In this document: one piece after another, positions 1-10,503 of the stretch
Layout of the letters: every line of letters starts with the position of its first letter
Position numbering within the stretch: the first letter of the stretch is position 1
Assembly: GCA_001599975.1 (NCBI GenBank)
Contig: BCIO01000005.1
Coordinates: forward strand, 310,001 to 374,000
Length of the DNA stretch: 64,000 bases
Reading direction: 5' to 3'
Source: Cystobasidiopsis lactophilus
Taxonomy: Eukaryota > Basidiomycota > Agaricostilbomycetes > Agaricostilbales > Chionosphaeraceae
The notes under the pieces: generated by a model
What the model was told of the DNA's origin: nothing
The model's database searches: none
Seen by the model: only the letters and a program-made list of their open reading frames with translations
Position numbers and translations under genes: made by a program

Positions 1-1
1 C

Positions 2-166
2 TACGCGGGCTCGGGCAACGCGAATTTTTATTATGCCATTACGCTGGTGTGCGGTTTGGGCAATGGGTTTTTGGTCGCGGATTTACTGTGGGCTCAGTTG
101 AGTAGGGAATTTAAGAGGGAGAAAGGGGTGGAGGGGAAAGAGGGGTGGGAGGTGCTGCAACGCTGA
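2..166 (+). CDS. PIG-U/GAB1 GPI transamidase subunit, C-terminal end
   Basis: This is the last 54 codons of a gene that begins before the window. The reading frame contains SGNANFYYAITLVCGLGNG followed by a hydrophobic stretch and a charged tail, ending in TGA at 164-166. The SGNANFxYAITL block is typical of the C-terminal membrane region of PIG-U (GAB1/CDC91 in yeast), a multi-pass ER membrane subunit of the GPI transamidase that attaches GPI anchors to proteins. The assignment rests on this short block only. It converges on the PMP3-like gene on the other strand, whose stop is about 145 bases away. Confidence 0.72.
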   Translation, partial: YAGSGNANFYYAITLVCGLGNGFLVADLLWAQLSREFKREKGVEGKEGWEVLQR

Positions 167-309
167 TTCGCCCTGGTACAAATATATGGTTTCGGGCTTC
201 GTGGAACAGGGAAGGAGTTGAGATTTGATACACGAGCTTTTCCGAACACATTCCGTTGGCCTCCTTCAGCCCAGAACATAGTCCGTGTTCCCTCCCCGAG
301 CTGGTAGTT

Positions 310-677
310 TCAGTACTTGGCTCCGGTTGCTGGCACCGTGCCATAATTAGCCCCGGTCGCTGGGGCTTCGTAGACTGGCTGGTGGGATGCCCGAGGAGCC
401 GCCGAAGCTCTGGCTCTAGGTAGTCGTTCAGAGCGAGAAATGATCCACCTTTTTGTGCCCTCAACAATTCAGACTTTGAGGGTCAGGGAGACAGAGGGGA
501 ACAGTACCAGGCGTGGATGACTCCCGGGATCCAGCCGAGCACGAAGAGGGCGATGTTGATGATGAACTGTTGGCCCCCGAAAAAGAGGTTTCAGCGGTGG
601 GCTTTCCGCGGCCTGGTTGGGAGGAGAGGGGGGAAACTCACGTCGGCTCCGCAGCCTTGCTTCATCCTGTCCACGTT
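310..677 (-). CDS. PMP3/SNA-family small membrane proteolipid (5' exon not placed)
   Basis: Three exons can be read on the minus strand: up to 642, then 566-508, then 448-310, split by introns 641-567 (GTGAGT..ACAG) and 507-449 (GTACTG..AAAAG). Spliced, they give KQGCGAD, FIINIALFVLGWIPGVIHAW and WII, the signature of the PMP3 (UPF0057) family of very small plasma-membrane proteolipids with two hydrophobic helices, known in yeast for setting membrane potential and salt tolerance. The C-terminus is longer than in classic PMP3 and ends with a near repeat, ATGANYGTVPATGAKY. The first hydrophobic helix (usually ending LPP) should lie in an exon upstream of about 677; I could not place it, so the start is open. 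Confidence 0.7.
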
Positions 678-1678
678 CCTGCATACATCAGTCCTGGGTT
701 GACTACTGTTAGGCGATGAGAAAACGAACAAGACGGGAATAGGCGATACGAAGCTGCCAACCCAAACATTCAGCCTTTGCGCGCGGCCGGAAGGTCCAAG
801 CGAAGGAGAGCCTCACATCGCTAGAAAGTAGAGGCAGATGTCGCTCTGTTTGTCCCGCGCACAACTCTCAGTTCAATTGGTTCAAACCAACAAAGTCAAA
901 AGACAGCGAGGGAGGGGGCATCGCGTTTGGAGACAGCAGCGCAAGGCGGAGGCGCGCGCCGGCCCCGAGAGTGCAGCCCTCCCCTCGCTCTCGCCGCCGT
1001 CGCAAGGGATAGTAACTGACACCGGATGAGACTTGTTTAGGCATGTCGTCGACGTTGGGGAGCAGGAGGGAGAGACTGCGCAAGGCTTGCCTCCGCACCG
1101 CCACCTCCTGCCAGAATGGTGGTGCTGCAAGTCCCGCGTCGTTCTCGCTGCCTGTTAGCGTCTGTGGTCATTGAACGTGTTCCCGTTTCATGCTGCGCGC
1201 CGTGCTGTTCCCGCCCCTTGATCATGCGCAACTTTTTAGCGCCGCCTTCTCGATGAATGTGCCAAGTGGTAGCGGACCCGCGCTTTGGCTTAGTCAGAGG
1301 CTTTTTTTTACTTGAAAACGGACTGAGTTGAATGGCGCAAGAATGCATAACCGCGGGCCCAGCTTGGAGCACCGCCAGAAGCACCTCTGCGATGCTCGGC
1401 GAGGAGGCTGCCGGCGCGGACCGTGCCAGTCAATAGCCGGACGCTCTGCAAGGCGAATCGGATCGCTATATCTGTCCAAGATATGAACGGAGGCGGCTTG
1501 CCTCTTAAAAACGCCACACCATTCAAACCCTCGGCCTCGCTTTTTTCATGATGAGGCAAAACGTCACCGCTGCCCGACAGAGCTCCCTTACACCGCGTCC
1601 AGGCATTCTCGGCTATTGCTTGGTGTGTGTGTGTTATAAATCCCTTTCTTCTCTTCCTTCCACCAGCATTGTTTCTCG
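678..1678. other. Intergenic, between PMP3-like gene and MFS gene
   Basis: About 1 kb between two divergent genes. It should contain the missing first exon of the PMP3-like gene and the promoters of both. A pyrimidine-rich run with TTTCTTCTCTTCC lies just before the MFS start codon. No other gene is supported; the short open frames here lack conserved features. Confidence 0.5.
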
Positions 1679-3564
1679 ATGGGATCAAAAATGCCGGGAG
1701 GCGACGTCGAGTCGACGCCTTTGCTCGGCCGCTCGCCCTCCCCTCGGATCCCTTACCTCCAGCTCTTATTCGCGTGCTGTTGGCGCTGCTCCCAATCCAT
1801 GCTCTTCAGCGTCATCTTCCCCTTTGTCAACCAGCAGCTGGTCGAGCTGGGCATCGCCACCCCGGAAAACGTGGGGCGCTACTCCTCCCTGCTCGAGAGC
1901 GCCACTTGCCTCTGCACCATCCTCACCATCTTCCCCGTCACCTCGCTCTGCTTTCGACTGGGCACTAAGCCCTCCCTCTTGACATTGGTCACCCTCTCCT
2001 CATTGGTCGCCGCGCTCTTTGGGTTCGGCAAGAGCCTCAATACCCTCCTCGTCTTGCGGTGCTTGTTGGGCGTCTTTAGCTCTCAGGCCGTCCTCACTAA
2101 GACCATCTTGGCCGAACTTTGCACTCCCGAAACAATGGTTCGTTTTTAGGTCTTCCCTTATCTCAACTTCGGGATCCTGACTGACGCTCTGCGGACAGGG
2201 GGTTATGTATGCTTGCTTTGGATTTGCGTGGCAAGCGGGCCGGATCATTGCTCCATTATGGGGCGGGCTCCTCGCTCGGCCGGCCGACAACTTTCCCTTC
2301 TTGCGCAACAATGCGTTTCTTCTGTATGTTGCTATGTCTTGTTCACCTGTCGTCGAACTTGCTGATTCTGATTTGATGACAGTGAATATCCATACGCGCT
2401 CCCTTGTCTGACTGTTTGTCCTTTCCATTGTTCTCATTTATGTGTCGAAGCTCACCGATTCGAGACAGTCGGCATTGGCCGTCATGCCGCTCGTCATTCT
2501 CGCCATTCCTCTCATGCACTCGCCTTCTTCTCCTAAAAGCGCGGCCTCCAGCTTGATGGGCAAGACTGGGAAAGTCGAGCCGCCTTGCTCTGTGCTTTCC
2601 CTCTTGCGTCATCCACCAGCCCGCAGCGCGTTATTCCTGTGGAGTGGCGTCTGCTTTGCTATCAACTATCAGTATACGTGCGTCTGCTCCTCTTCAGCTC
2701 GGCGGTGATTCAGGCTCAAAAATGAAAGTCGGGTGGCACAGCGCACAGATTGTGTATTTTTACTCTCCCGTGTCTGCTGGAGGACTGGCGCTCTCTCCAG
2801 CTGCTATCGGTACGTCTCCCTACTTCCGATGATCCTTTTCTTAGCTCATTGCGAACCGCCACAACTCAGGCGCCTATATGGCCATTCGAGCCTTCTCCAC
2901 GCTGCTCCTCGGCCACCCCACCTTGCCTTTACGCCTCAAGTATTTTGGGCAGCGAAAGTTCCTCCGGGTCCACGCTTTGGCTCTGCTCCCTTTCTTTGGC
3001 GCCCTTCCGCTGCTCAGCTGGTTAAAGCGGGACTTCGGGGCAAGCCAAGCAGTGGTCGGCGTGGGTTTAGCTGTCGTATTGGCCTTCGAGGTTGTGGAAA
3101 ACGGTCTCTTCTGTGCGTATATCCTCTGTCTTGGCGATGGGGTCTTCTTGCGAGCTGATTGTTCCCGCGCACAGATTGCGTCGATTTACGATTGATGTTG
3201 GTACCTTTTGAACCCTATCTTCTTTATCATTAGCTTAACAGAGTGACTTCGGATTCACTTAGTCAAGCGGTCTGTGAGTTTGTGTACCTAACGATTGGCA
3301 GTGTGATCGCAGCTAACAGAACGTCCTCGCTCTCCCGCAGCCCACCGGTCGCATCTGCCAACGATGAACGCGTCCTCTGAGATGTGCGCGCTCTGGGGTA
3401 CTGTGGCAGGAACGTTTCTGGGCGGTCAGTTGTACGCCGTCTCACCAGCCTTGGCATGGACGTTTGGGTTGGTGGCGTTGGGCGCCTTTGCGGGAGCTTG
3501 CTGGGTCTCGCGTCCGCCTCCTGTTGATCTAAATGTGGATACCTTCGAAGACGTTGTTGAATAG
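1679..3564 (+). CDS. MFS transporter, ZIFL/YCR023C-like
   Basis: A multi-exon major facilitator. Exon 1 (1679 to about 2138) encodes a short cytosolic N-terminus with the acidic MFS leader STPLLG, then membrane segments and the SLLESATCLCTIL region. Exon 2 starts GVMYACFGFAWQAGRIIAPL; exon 3 has EYPYALPC, the YPYxLPC block seen in fungal and plant ZIFL-type MFS proteins. Later exons give SPVSAGGLALSPAAIG, LPFFGALPLLSWLKR and a last exon with MNASSEMCALWGTVAGTFLGG, ending TAG at 3562-3564. Substrate unknown; multidrug or metal-complex export is the usual role of relatives. The frame changes between the YPYALPC exon and the next membrane segment near 2410-2430 with no room for an intron, so a sequencing error or a break is possible there. 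Confidence 0.75.
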
Positions 3565-3662
3565 CTTGCATCGTCGCGTTCTCGACCCATCCCTCCACAA
3601 GTGACCTCTTCTGCTTTTTGCGAAGAATTGGCGTGCGGTGCCCGTTGATTAGCAGCAGCCGT

Positions 3663-5291
3663 ATGGATTTTCCCACTGCTGTCCGCGCCCTTTCTGCCAG
3701 CCAGAACGATATCTTGGCACTCACTCCGCCGTTGCTGCCCACCGAGGAGTGGAAGGACTTCTGTGTTTTCCTCGCGCTCCCCCCTCAAGTCAAAGAGGCC
3801 TGGGGTGTGCTGCCCACACTGAGCGACCTGGCCGTGCAACATCCCCAGGAGCCTCTTTTACACCTCCGTTTACTGCTGCTACACTTAGCCCTAGGGGAGA
3901 GAATCCACACCTATGCGCGCCATCACGCGAGCAACCTCTTGCAACTTTGTCAAAGTGACGGACGGCTGGCTGCCTTGCTTACGCCTCTTGGAGTAGTTTT
4001 GAATGGGTTAAACCATTCGGGTCAGATTCTGAGAGTCATTATGCTCAGTAAGGCGGCTCGGCCGCACTCTAACTGACATTTCGTATGCTGATATTGAAGG
4101 CAGACGGCTACAAATCGACGCTGCCCGAACAGAGACTCCCGCCCGTCTACTCATTATCTCTTAATGCCTCTCATCGTGTCGAGCGCTTCCAAGAACCACC
4201 TCACGATCATGTCATAGCGGCAATGGCTGCCTTGTCCGCCTCACTGTCGAGCCCAGCTGCTGCTTTGAAAGCCTACTCCCGGCTTCTCGGTGTTCACACG
4301 AATCAGGTCGAACAGATCTTTCATCTTGATCCCACATCTGTCGATGTTGCCGTGCGATTTGGATTCAGCAACTATATGGTGCCTGCCCTTACGAGGCGGC
4401 TTGATTACGGGGCGCACGACGTTGGTCCTATTCTGGCAGACTTTCGATCCGTACGCATCTTCCCTGTCCACATTGGGTAGATCTGATGAACCAACGTCAG
4501 GCCTACTGCGCGATGGTTGCGCTCGTCTGTCAACCAACCATCATTGTCACGCCGGACCACATCCAAGAGCTCCACAGTATCCTCATCCGTCGATGCCGGA
4601 TCGTTTGGCCGGACGCTGGCGAACCCGCTTCAGGAGATTATTTTGGGCCTACGAAGGCCAACCACTTTGTTCCCCTCGGGTTCCGGCACGGCAATATTTC
4701 TGTCAACGGGATGATCGGTCACCGAGCAGACACTGTTGCCATCAGTATGCAGCACTTTTGTGAGACGCTCAATGTGAGATCTCGATCATCATTCAAAACA
4801 GAATGCCTTCTGAATCTGACCCTACACAGGGCTATCTCATTGAACTCCGCGACACCGGCACCATTCAAGACCCCTTTCTCAAAGCGGCGCACCTCCAGCA
4901 TCTTTTCGCAGCCATCCACCCTTTCGTCGATGGCAACGGCCGAACATCTCGCCTTCTGGCAGCAATCCCCCTCCTCGCTGCGGGCCTTCCCCCTTTGATC
5001 ATCATGGACGAGAGAAAGAAAGACTACTACGGTGCTCTGGAGCATGCCGACAGAACAGGCGACATCAACCCTGTGGCCCAAGTTGTGGCCGACCATGCAC
5101 TGCACGGCCTGCGCGCTCTGAACTCGCACGTTGGAACATCAAACAATCTAAGTCGAATCGAGCCAGCCCAACTACCTGCTTGCTCCCGGCTGTTTCAATC
5201 GATTCTGAGCTCACAGAGCTCGGATTGGGATCCTGATGCAGCCATGGCAGAGGCTTCGACTGTCTTGAAGCAAGGCGAGCGTGGGCCGTAG
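3663..5291 (+). CDS. Fic-domain protein (putative AMP transferase)
   Basis: The gene has at least four exons. The start at 3663 gives a helical, leucine-rich N-terminal half (about 180 residues, including HPQEPLLHLRLLLLHLALGE). The second half carries the Fic motif HPFVDGNGRTSR at 4917-4952, matching HPFx(D/E)GNGRxxR, with the catalytic histidine and the anion-binding GNGR present. Introns: about 4029-4105, 4451-4499 (GTACGC..GTCAG) and 4774-4830 (GTGAGA..CACAG). Fic enzymes usually transfer AMP from ATP to a hydroxyl side chain; the target here is unknown. I see no clear inhibitory (S/T)xxxE(G/N) helix. The stop at 5289-5291 may not be the true end, since coding-like sequence follows to 5720. 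Confidence 0.78.
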
Positions 5292-5390
5292 ATGCTTGGC
5301 TTCATAATATTGGTTACGCAGTGTGAAGAGGCAAGCTCCGCCTTTGCAAACGCTTCCTCACGCTGACCAGAGGCTTTGGGCGTGCTTCAG

Positions 5391-5720
5391 CTCTGGCAAC
5401 CTCATCTGGTCTATGTGATGCCCGCTGACACGAAAAAGATGGAGACTGTTACAGTTGAAGACATGATCGATATGGTCAAGAACATGGTTGGCCAGGGTCA
5501 AGGTGAGTCGTTCTAGTGCAGTACCCTTGCTGCAGCTGAGCTTTTCCCGCCAGGTGCCCAGGTTGGTACTCTTTAAAGTGCTCTCGCAAGTATGTTCTCA
5601 TGATGAAGGTGTGAGCAGACACTTCTCGACATGTATGAAGTGGAAGCAGCATCGCGCTCAGGACACCCGGATGAGCTGGAGCGGACCCTCGACCGCTTAT
5701 TTCCCCTTCCGGTCCAGTAA
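5391..5720 (+). CDS. Possible terminal exons of the Fic gene, or a separate small gene
   Basis: After an acceptor at 5389-5390 an open frame reads LWQPHLVYVMPADTKKM, then VEDMIDMVKNMVGQGQ up to a donor GTGAGT at about 5501. A second segment after an acceptor near 5612 reads QTLLDMYEVEAASRSGHPDE and ends LDRLFPLPVQ with TAA at 5718-5720. Codon use and the splice signals look genuine. How it joins the Fic gene (frame and exon between 5280 and 5390) is not resolved. No known domain was recognised. Confidence 0.4.
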
Positions 5721-5879
5721 TGCTTGCTAGATTGTACTTTTGCCTTTGAAATAGTCCCAGCCCTGTCAGCTTTTCCCACATGCTGCAAGCCGAGACTTAA
5801 CTAGCCGCCACACACGCCGCCCAATCTATTCCACCTCAACTGTGACGCGCCTGCTTGCTCTTGTCTTTCCCGTGCTCTA

Positions 5880-5898
5880 GATACCCAGTTTGATACCC
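5880..5898 (+). promoter_or_regulatory. MYND-family promoter repeat, copy 1
   Basis: GATACCCAGTTTGATACCC, two 7-base direct repeats with a 12-base period, ends three bases before the ATG at 5902. Near-identical copies precede four other double-MYND genes in the window. It could be a transcription-factor site or a core promoter/5' UTR element. Confidence 0.6.
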
Positions 5899-5901
5899 AA
5901 A

Positions 5902-7171
5902 ATGTGCTTCTATACCTCACAGGAGCCCCGTCGAGTGCGTCTTTGTTCGTGACTGCGGCGAAAGCTGCCAGGAGCACCATTTTTGACAGCCCTCGAATTC
6001 TGCTCCAATAGTGCTGCTACCCGGCCTGTGCCAAATCTGAAGGTGGTCAAAAGATGAAGAGCTGCGCCAAGTGCCTCGCCTGCGTGAGTTGTGTGCTTGA
6101 GTGGCCAAGATGTTCAAATTGACGAGCGCCCTCTCGCGCGCAGCACTACTGCAATGCCGAGTGCCAGAAGCTGGACTGGAAATCCAGGCACAAGGCTCAT
6201 TGTGGTCGACAAAGCGAGCCTTCTCGTGACCTCAGCGTCGCTCCCCTTGTGAATATTACGGGAGGCAGCGTAGGCGAAGCAGTGTGCTGACTCCTTTCAG
6301 TGGCCTCTCTGACTATCGGATTTTGCCCTTACAGTGTAGCAACTGCCACAAACCGGAAACCAAAGCCGCCGATTTCGACATCTGTTCGTTTCTTGTGATT
6401 GGTCAAAGTCATTTTGAGGTTGACATTTATCCGCCCAGGCTCGGCGTGTTGGAATGTTCGATATTGTTCACCGGCCTGCCAGAAGCAACACTGGCCAGGA
6501 CATCGGCCTTTTTGCCGAATAGCAGCCGCTGCCAATGCCAAGATCGACACCAGCTCTGACTTTCCGCTCGACTGGCCGGGACCACGCCACCTTCCACTGG
6601 ATCGTCAGATGACCGAGTTCTGCCACCACTATCAAACGCTACTCCGGGCTACTGCTCTTGCCAACCTTCGCCTCTGGGAGCCCAATAATCTCCAGTTCTC
6701 CAACGACTTGCTGATCACAGCTGTTTTGGTCCACATCGACCTTCGATGGGATGTGTCCCCCAGCACTACTTCGGCCGCGCTTTTTCAACTCGATCTTGTC
6801 GAACTCGTTCCTCATTCTCGCATTCGCGATCTGTGTGGAAGCATGCTCCTCGACCAGGACGTTCGAAACGGGTACTTGCAGAGAGAGCCTCATCTCAGCA
6901 ATGTGTCTACTATCCTCGGCTTTTTGCCAGTGATCGTGCGGTGCCGAAAGGCGAGTCAGCTGTTAGCCTTTCTGTGAAACCACTTGCCGACAATGGTATT
7001 GGCACAGAAATTGCGGACCCTCTATATGCCACTGATCCCGACAGACACGCGCCAAGGCACGGCAGACGCACAATTCTTACACGATTATGCGGCAAGCATC
7101 ATTGCAGCCGGTAAAGGCGAGTTACAGGTCTGCCAGTTTGTCACACCGGAGTCTGAGCTGCGATGGCTTTA
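5902..7171 (+). CDS. Double MYND zinc-finger protein (MYND1)
   Basis: Exon 1 is 11 codons (MCFYTSQEPRR) before a GTGCGT donor. Exon 2 gives [20 protein letters not shown] and CLAC; after an intron, [20 protein letters not shown] completes the first MYND finger. A second, classic finger follows: CSNCHKPETKAADFDIC..VRYCSPACQKQHWPGHRPFC. Then comes a family domain of about 200 residues with DFPLDWPGPRHLPLDRQ, HHYQTLL, LRLWEP, LRWDVSPSTTSAALFQLD. The C-terminal part reads QKLRTLYMPLIPTDTRQ and IIAAGKGE, stop at 7169-7171. MYND fingers bind proline-rich peptides; no SET domain is present, so this is not an SMYD-type methyltransferase. Function unknown. It is the only one of the six paralogues on the plus strand. 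Confidence 0.8.
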
Positions 7172-7449
7172 GGCGGGCTTGTTCGGACTGTCCCGAGGGA
7201 TTCGTTGTCAAAATATGTTGCGGCGGCCATGGGAAATACATAGGCTTTTCGAGTTCTTGATACGAGCGGTGACGACGTGCCTAGTCTCAGGCGTTGCCCT
7301 TACACAGTGCATTCGGAAGCAGTGGCAGAGTGCTTCGTGAGGCGTTGTTGCGTATTCAAGGGCCACGGGGGGATCATAGCTCTCTTCTTTCATCGGCGGA
7401 GTTTGCTCGTGTCGGATGCGCAAAGTGGCATTTCATGTCTGTTCACGTT

Positions 7450-8829
7450 TCAGACCGGTACCCCTCTCTGTGGCGCCTGGCCGAACGCCCTTATCCCCAA
7501 CACCCGCCTGACATCATTTGTGAACCTCAAGCTGTCCAACAAGGGCAGCAGGTCGAGCAGGCACTCGTCCGACGTGTCCCCCACCCAGCCCTCGATTGGA
7601 ATTCCATTAGCTGTTGAATCTCGCTCCTTTGAGCCCAAGAGATAGCCGAGAAAAAGGGACGAAGAAACCAACCTGGGTTCTTAGCGTAGGATGAGGGCGA
7701 ATTGTCCACCAGACAGATGCGGGAGAGATCCGGGTCGACCGCTGTTAGGTCCTTGTAATACGTGCCGCGGTAGTACATGCAGCTCTGTCGACTTTTTCAA
7801 GGTTGTATTCACATTGGAAGAAAGTGAGAAGCAAGCCCACCTCTCGGAAGAGCCGGCCATTAATGAGGCCTTTGCCTTGGTCCAGCCAGTCGATGACCGG
7901 GTCGGCGTACTCTTGCATCGAAGCGGTGAAGATGACCACGGTATACCAAGCCGCGACCTGTGCGTAAAGCAAAGCCTGAACGCCACGAAAAGTTGTGTAA
8001 AGTGGGAAGGTCGCACCTTCTTGAGAAAAACATCAACCCAAGGACGCTTGTAGACGTGATACACTGTGCTCTTGCCATCCATGACCACCTCGACCAGCCT
8101 AACTGATAACCCTGAACGCCAAGTGGACCGGTTGACGCCAGCCAGGCCGCCGATTCGGTTGGTGGAGTGGATCAAGGTTTCGTCCAGGTCCAAGATGAGC
8201 GTCTTGGGCTTCAGCGTGAGCGACAACTGTTGTTGCTGTTGTGTTTGGGAAGCGGATAAGGAGGACGGCGAGGGGCGAGTGAGTAAGTTGGAGAAGGAGG
8301 ATCGCCGGCTGGACGAGGTCGAGGTGGACGTGGTCGTGTCTGCGTCCGAAGGGGCGATTAGCGAAGGTGGTGACTTCCGTCTGTCCAACACGCGCTTCCA
8401 TACTGGGCCGCGCTGGGCCAACGAGGGCGGAGGCGAGGGCGGAGTGGCGGCATTGGTGATTTGGACGAGCGGCGCCCTTCTCGCTGCGGCTGCTGCCCGC
8501 GCGGCCGCTGTTGTTGCTGTCGCTGCATCCAGAGGCGGCGGCAAGAGCAATTCACGAGGCAAGTCGACGTGGATGCCGACGGAGGACAGAATGGACTTTA
8601 ACAGCGTCAAAAGGGCGATGACCAGTTTGAGCGTCGGCGTCGCTTCCTGCTGCTGCCCTCCTCCTGCCCTGGTCCCCGCTGCTGCGTCCCTGTCCACTAC
8701 AGGTGGACCATCGACTTTGATGCTCGGCGCCGCTGTTGCTGCTGGGAGCGTTCGCCGCCGTCGAAGTGAGGCGGCCGCCGCAGCCTCGGAGGGCGACAAG
8801 AGCCGGGACAGCGCCGACAGCGAGTTCAT
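7450..8829 (-). CDS. NEM1: NEM1-like nuclear-envelope phosphatase catalytic subunit
   Basis: A CTD-phosphatase (FCP1/SCP-fold) gene of four exons. The N-terminal half is low complexity (Ala, Ser, Gln) with one hydrophobic stretch ([20 protein letters not shown]) that could anchor it in the membrane. The catalytic signature DLDETLIHS (DxDxT) follows, then [55 protein letters not shown] and [20 protein letters not shown]. This order matches NEM1/Dullard, which with SPO7 dephosphorylates the lipin PAH1 at the nuclear envelope and ER to control phospholipid versus triacylglycerol synthesis. The ATG at 8827-8829 was chosen; an in-frame ATG at 8871 adds 14 residues. Confidence 0.85.
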
Positions 8830-9278
8830 CCCCTGCGCGCCGACTGATTCACACACGCACACAACTCTCAAAAGTGATTACTGTAGCAAGCACGGCGGAC
8901 TGGGACACGGCTTTTGCTGAGCCGCTCCACATTTCATGCGCCAGTGCCCGCGGGCAATGCGTGGTCCGCCTTATTTGCCACCCATATTGCGATGTGAAGG
9001 AAACGCCCTTATCACTGTACTCCAAAGAAAGGCAAGAGAAAACAGTACTCCGCTACACCTTGCGCAAGGATGGGGCAGATCATCAAGGCAGAAGGCGGCA
9101 ATCGACGCATGCCTGCCAGCTCATCAAGCGAAAGAAAGAGCTTGTCCTAAGCAGTCGAAGGCCAAAGGCTACACAACCGCCTCTTCAAGGGACATGCAGT
9201 CGCCAGTCGCCTAATGTGCCGCTGATCTTAGCTTCGGCCATGCTTTACGGAGTAGTCGCGCAAATCGGCAAAGGTCTA
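8830..9278. other. Intergenic, NEM1 promoter side
   Basis: About 450 bases between the NEM1 start and the 3' end of the MYND2 gene. Open frames here are short and unlike any family known to me. I see no structured RNA or repeat. Confidence 0.5.
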
Positions 9279-10481
9279 TTACGCGGTTTCAGAGGTGTCG
9301 AAGACGTTGCAAACAAAGAGGCTTGACGGAACCTTATCTCCTGCAAAGACGACCATCAGCTCGTTCCGAATCAGTACCAACGGCGAGCAGCTTTACTGAC
9401 CTCGACCAACGGCAACAATTCTCTGCGCTACAGCGATAAAATCCTCCGTAGAAATATGCGTCGAAGGGCTCTTCCAGCATTCGGCGTCCAGGGGGAACAT
9501 ACGCGACAACGAGAACTGCGATGCCCGAGCGGATTTTGGCGCTGGTCAGTCAAATCCACTTAAATTCCATCTCAAATATCGACACCGCACCTGTCCACAT
9601 GTCACGAGTATGCATCCAGTGTATTCATCAGTGAATTCCTGCCGGACCGAGAACAGCTCGTTCGCAGGATCGAGGTCTTTCAGAGGGGCGCTCTCCGCCT
9701 TGGCGAGCAGGAAAAGGGCGGAGGAGTCTGTGTCCGACGACACATCCCATCGCAGAGTCAAATGAACAGAGAGGGCCTGCTCAAGGAACAGAGGGGCTGG
9801 GGGCACCCGTTGGCCTGGAAGACCAAAGACTCGAATGTAAATCTGCTGCAGGAGATATCTATAGTGGTGGGTGAACTCGATCACTTGTCGGCCCAATGGG
9901 ATGTGACGGGGCCCGGGCCAATTCGGCGGGAAGTCGGTGCTGTCTAAGGTGTTGATGCTGCGAGAAAGCTCCAAACAGGAGCCTTTGTGATGTGGCCAGT
10001 GCTGTTTCTGGCATTCACGCGAACAGTAGCGCGCGTTGCGACAGCTAGAGCACAATGAGTATGTCTTGGCCGCTGGTTCGAGCTTGTTGCAGTTATAGCA
10101 CTGATGAGAAGCCATGTCAGCGACAAGATGAAAAGGGTTCACTTCGCTTACAGAAAAGCGTGTAAGGATTCGGTCGTTTGCTTCGTACTGGAGAGTCTGT
10201 TTGGTGCAGGTAGCTTTGTGCCGAGACTTCCAGTCCGCTTTTTGGCACCCGGCATCGCAGTAATGCTAAATCGAGCCTTGGATTTAGCGACGCCCTGATT
10301 TTCCACCCTCGACTCACACAGGCCAGACATTGCAAGCAGCTCCTCAGTCCCTGGGCTCCCTCAGCTTTGTGGCAGGCCGGATAGCAGCACTTTGAATTGG
10401 ATTATCATGAGGATGCGACGCTTTTTGACGGCTTGCGACAGAACGCACTCGACGGGGCTCCTTTGACGTGTGGAAGCACAT
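9279..10481 (-). CDS. Double MYND zinc-finger protein (MYND2)
   Basis: Starts MCFHTSKEPRR (ATG 10481-10479), donor GTGCGT. Exon 2: CCYPACHKAEGAQGLRSCLQ then CLAC. Exon 3: [20 protein letters not shown]. Exon 4: second finger CYNCNKLEPAAKTYSLCSSC..ARYCSRECQKQHWPHHKGSC, then DFPPNWPGPRHIPLGRQ, HHYRYLLQQ, LRWDVSSDTDSSALFLL. A further exon gives FPLDAECWKSPSTHISTEDF and IVAVGRG, and a last short exon after a GTCAGT..GCAG intron ends SSLFVCNVFDTSETA with TAA at 9279-9281. The C-terminal VGRG joint matches EGKG in its paralogues and marks a conserved intron position. An upstream in-frame ATG at 10595 exists, but 10481 is the start conserved in the family. Confidence 0.78.
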
Positions 10482-10484
10482 GGT

Positions 10485-10503
10485 GGGTATCAAACTGGGT
10501 ATC
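10485..10503 (-). promoter_or_regulatory. MYND-family promoter repeat, copy 2
   Basis: On the minus strand GATACCCAGTTTGATACCC, ending three bases before the MYND2 start codon. Same spacing and orientation as at MYND1. Confidence 0.6.

Noticed and set aside
1037-1384. Minus-strand frame of 115 codons between PMP3-like and MFS genes
   Set aside because: No conserved motif and unusual residue mix; probably non-coding, though a PMP3 5' exon must lie somewhere upstream of 677.
8066-8920. Plus-strand open frame of 284 codons opposite NEM1
   Set aside because: It mirrors the low-complexity Ala/Ser part of NEM1. No domain, and the NEM1 frame has clear catalytic motifs.
8880-9278. Plus-strand frames upstream of NEM1
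   Set aside because: Short, overlapping, without motifs; the MYND2 terminal exon ends at 9279 on the other strand.
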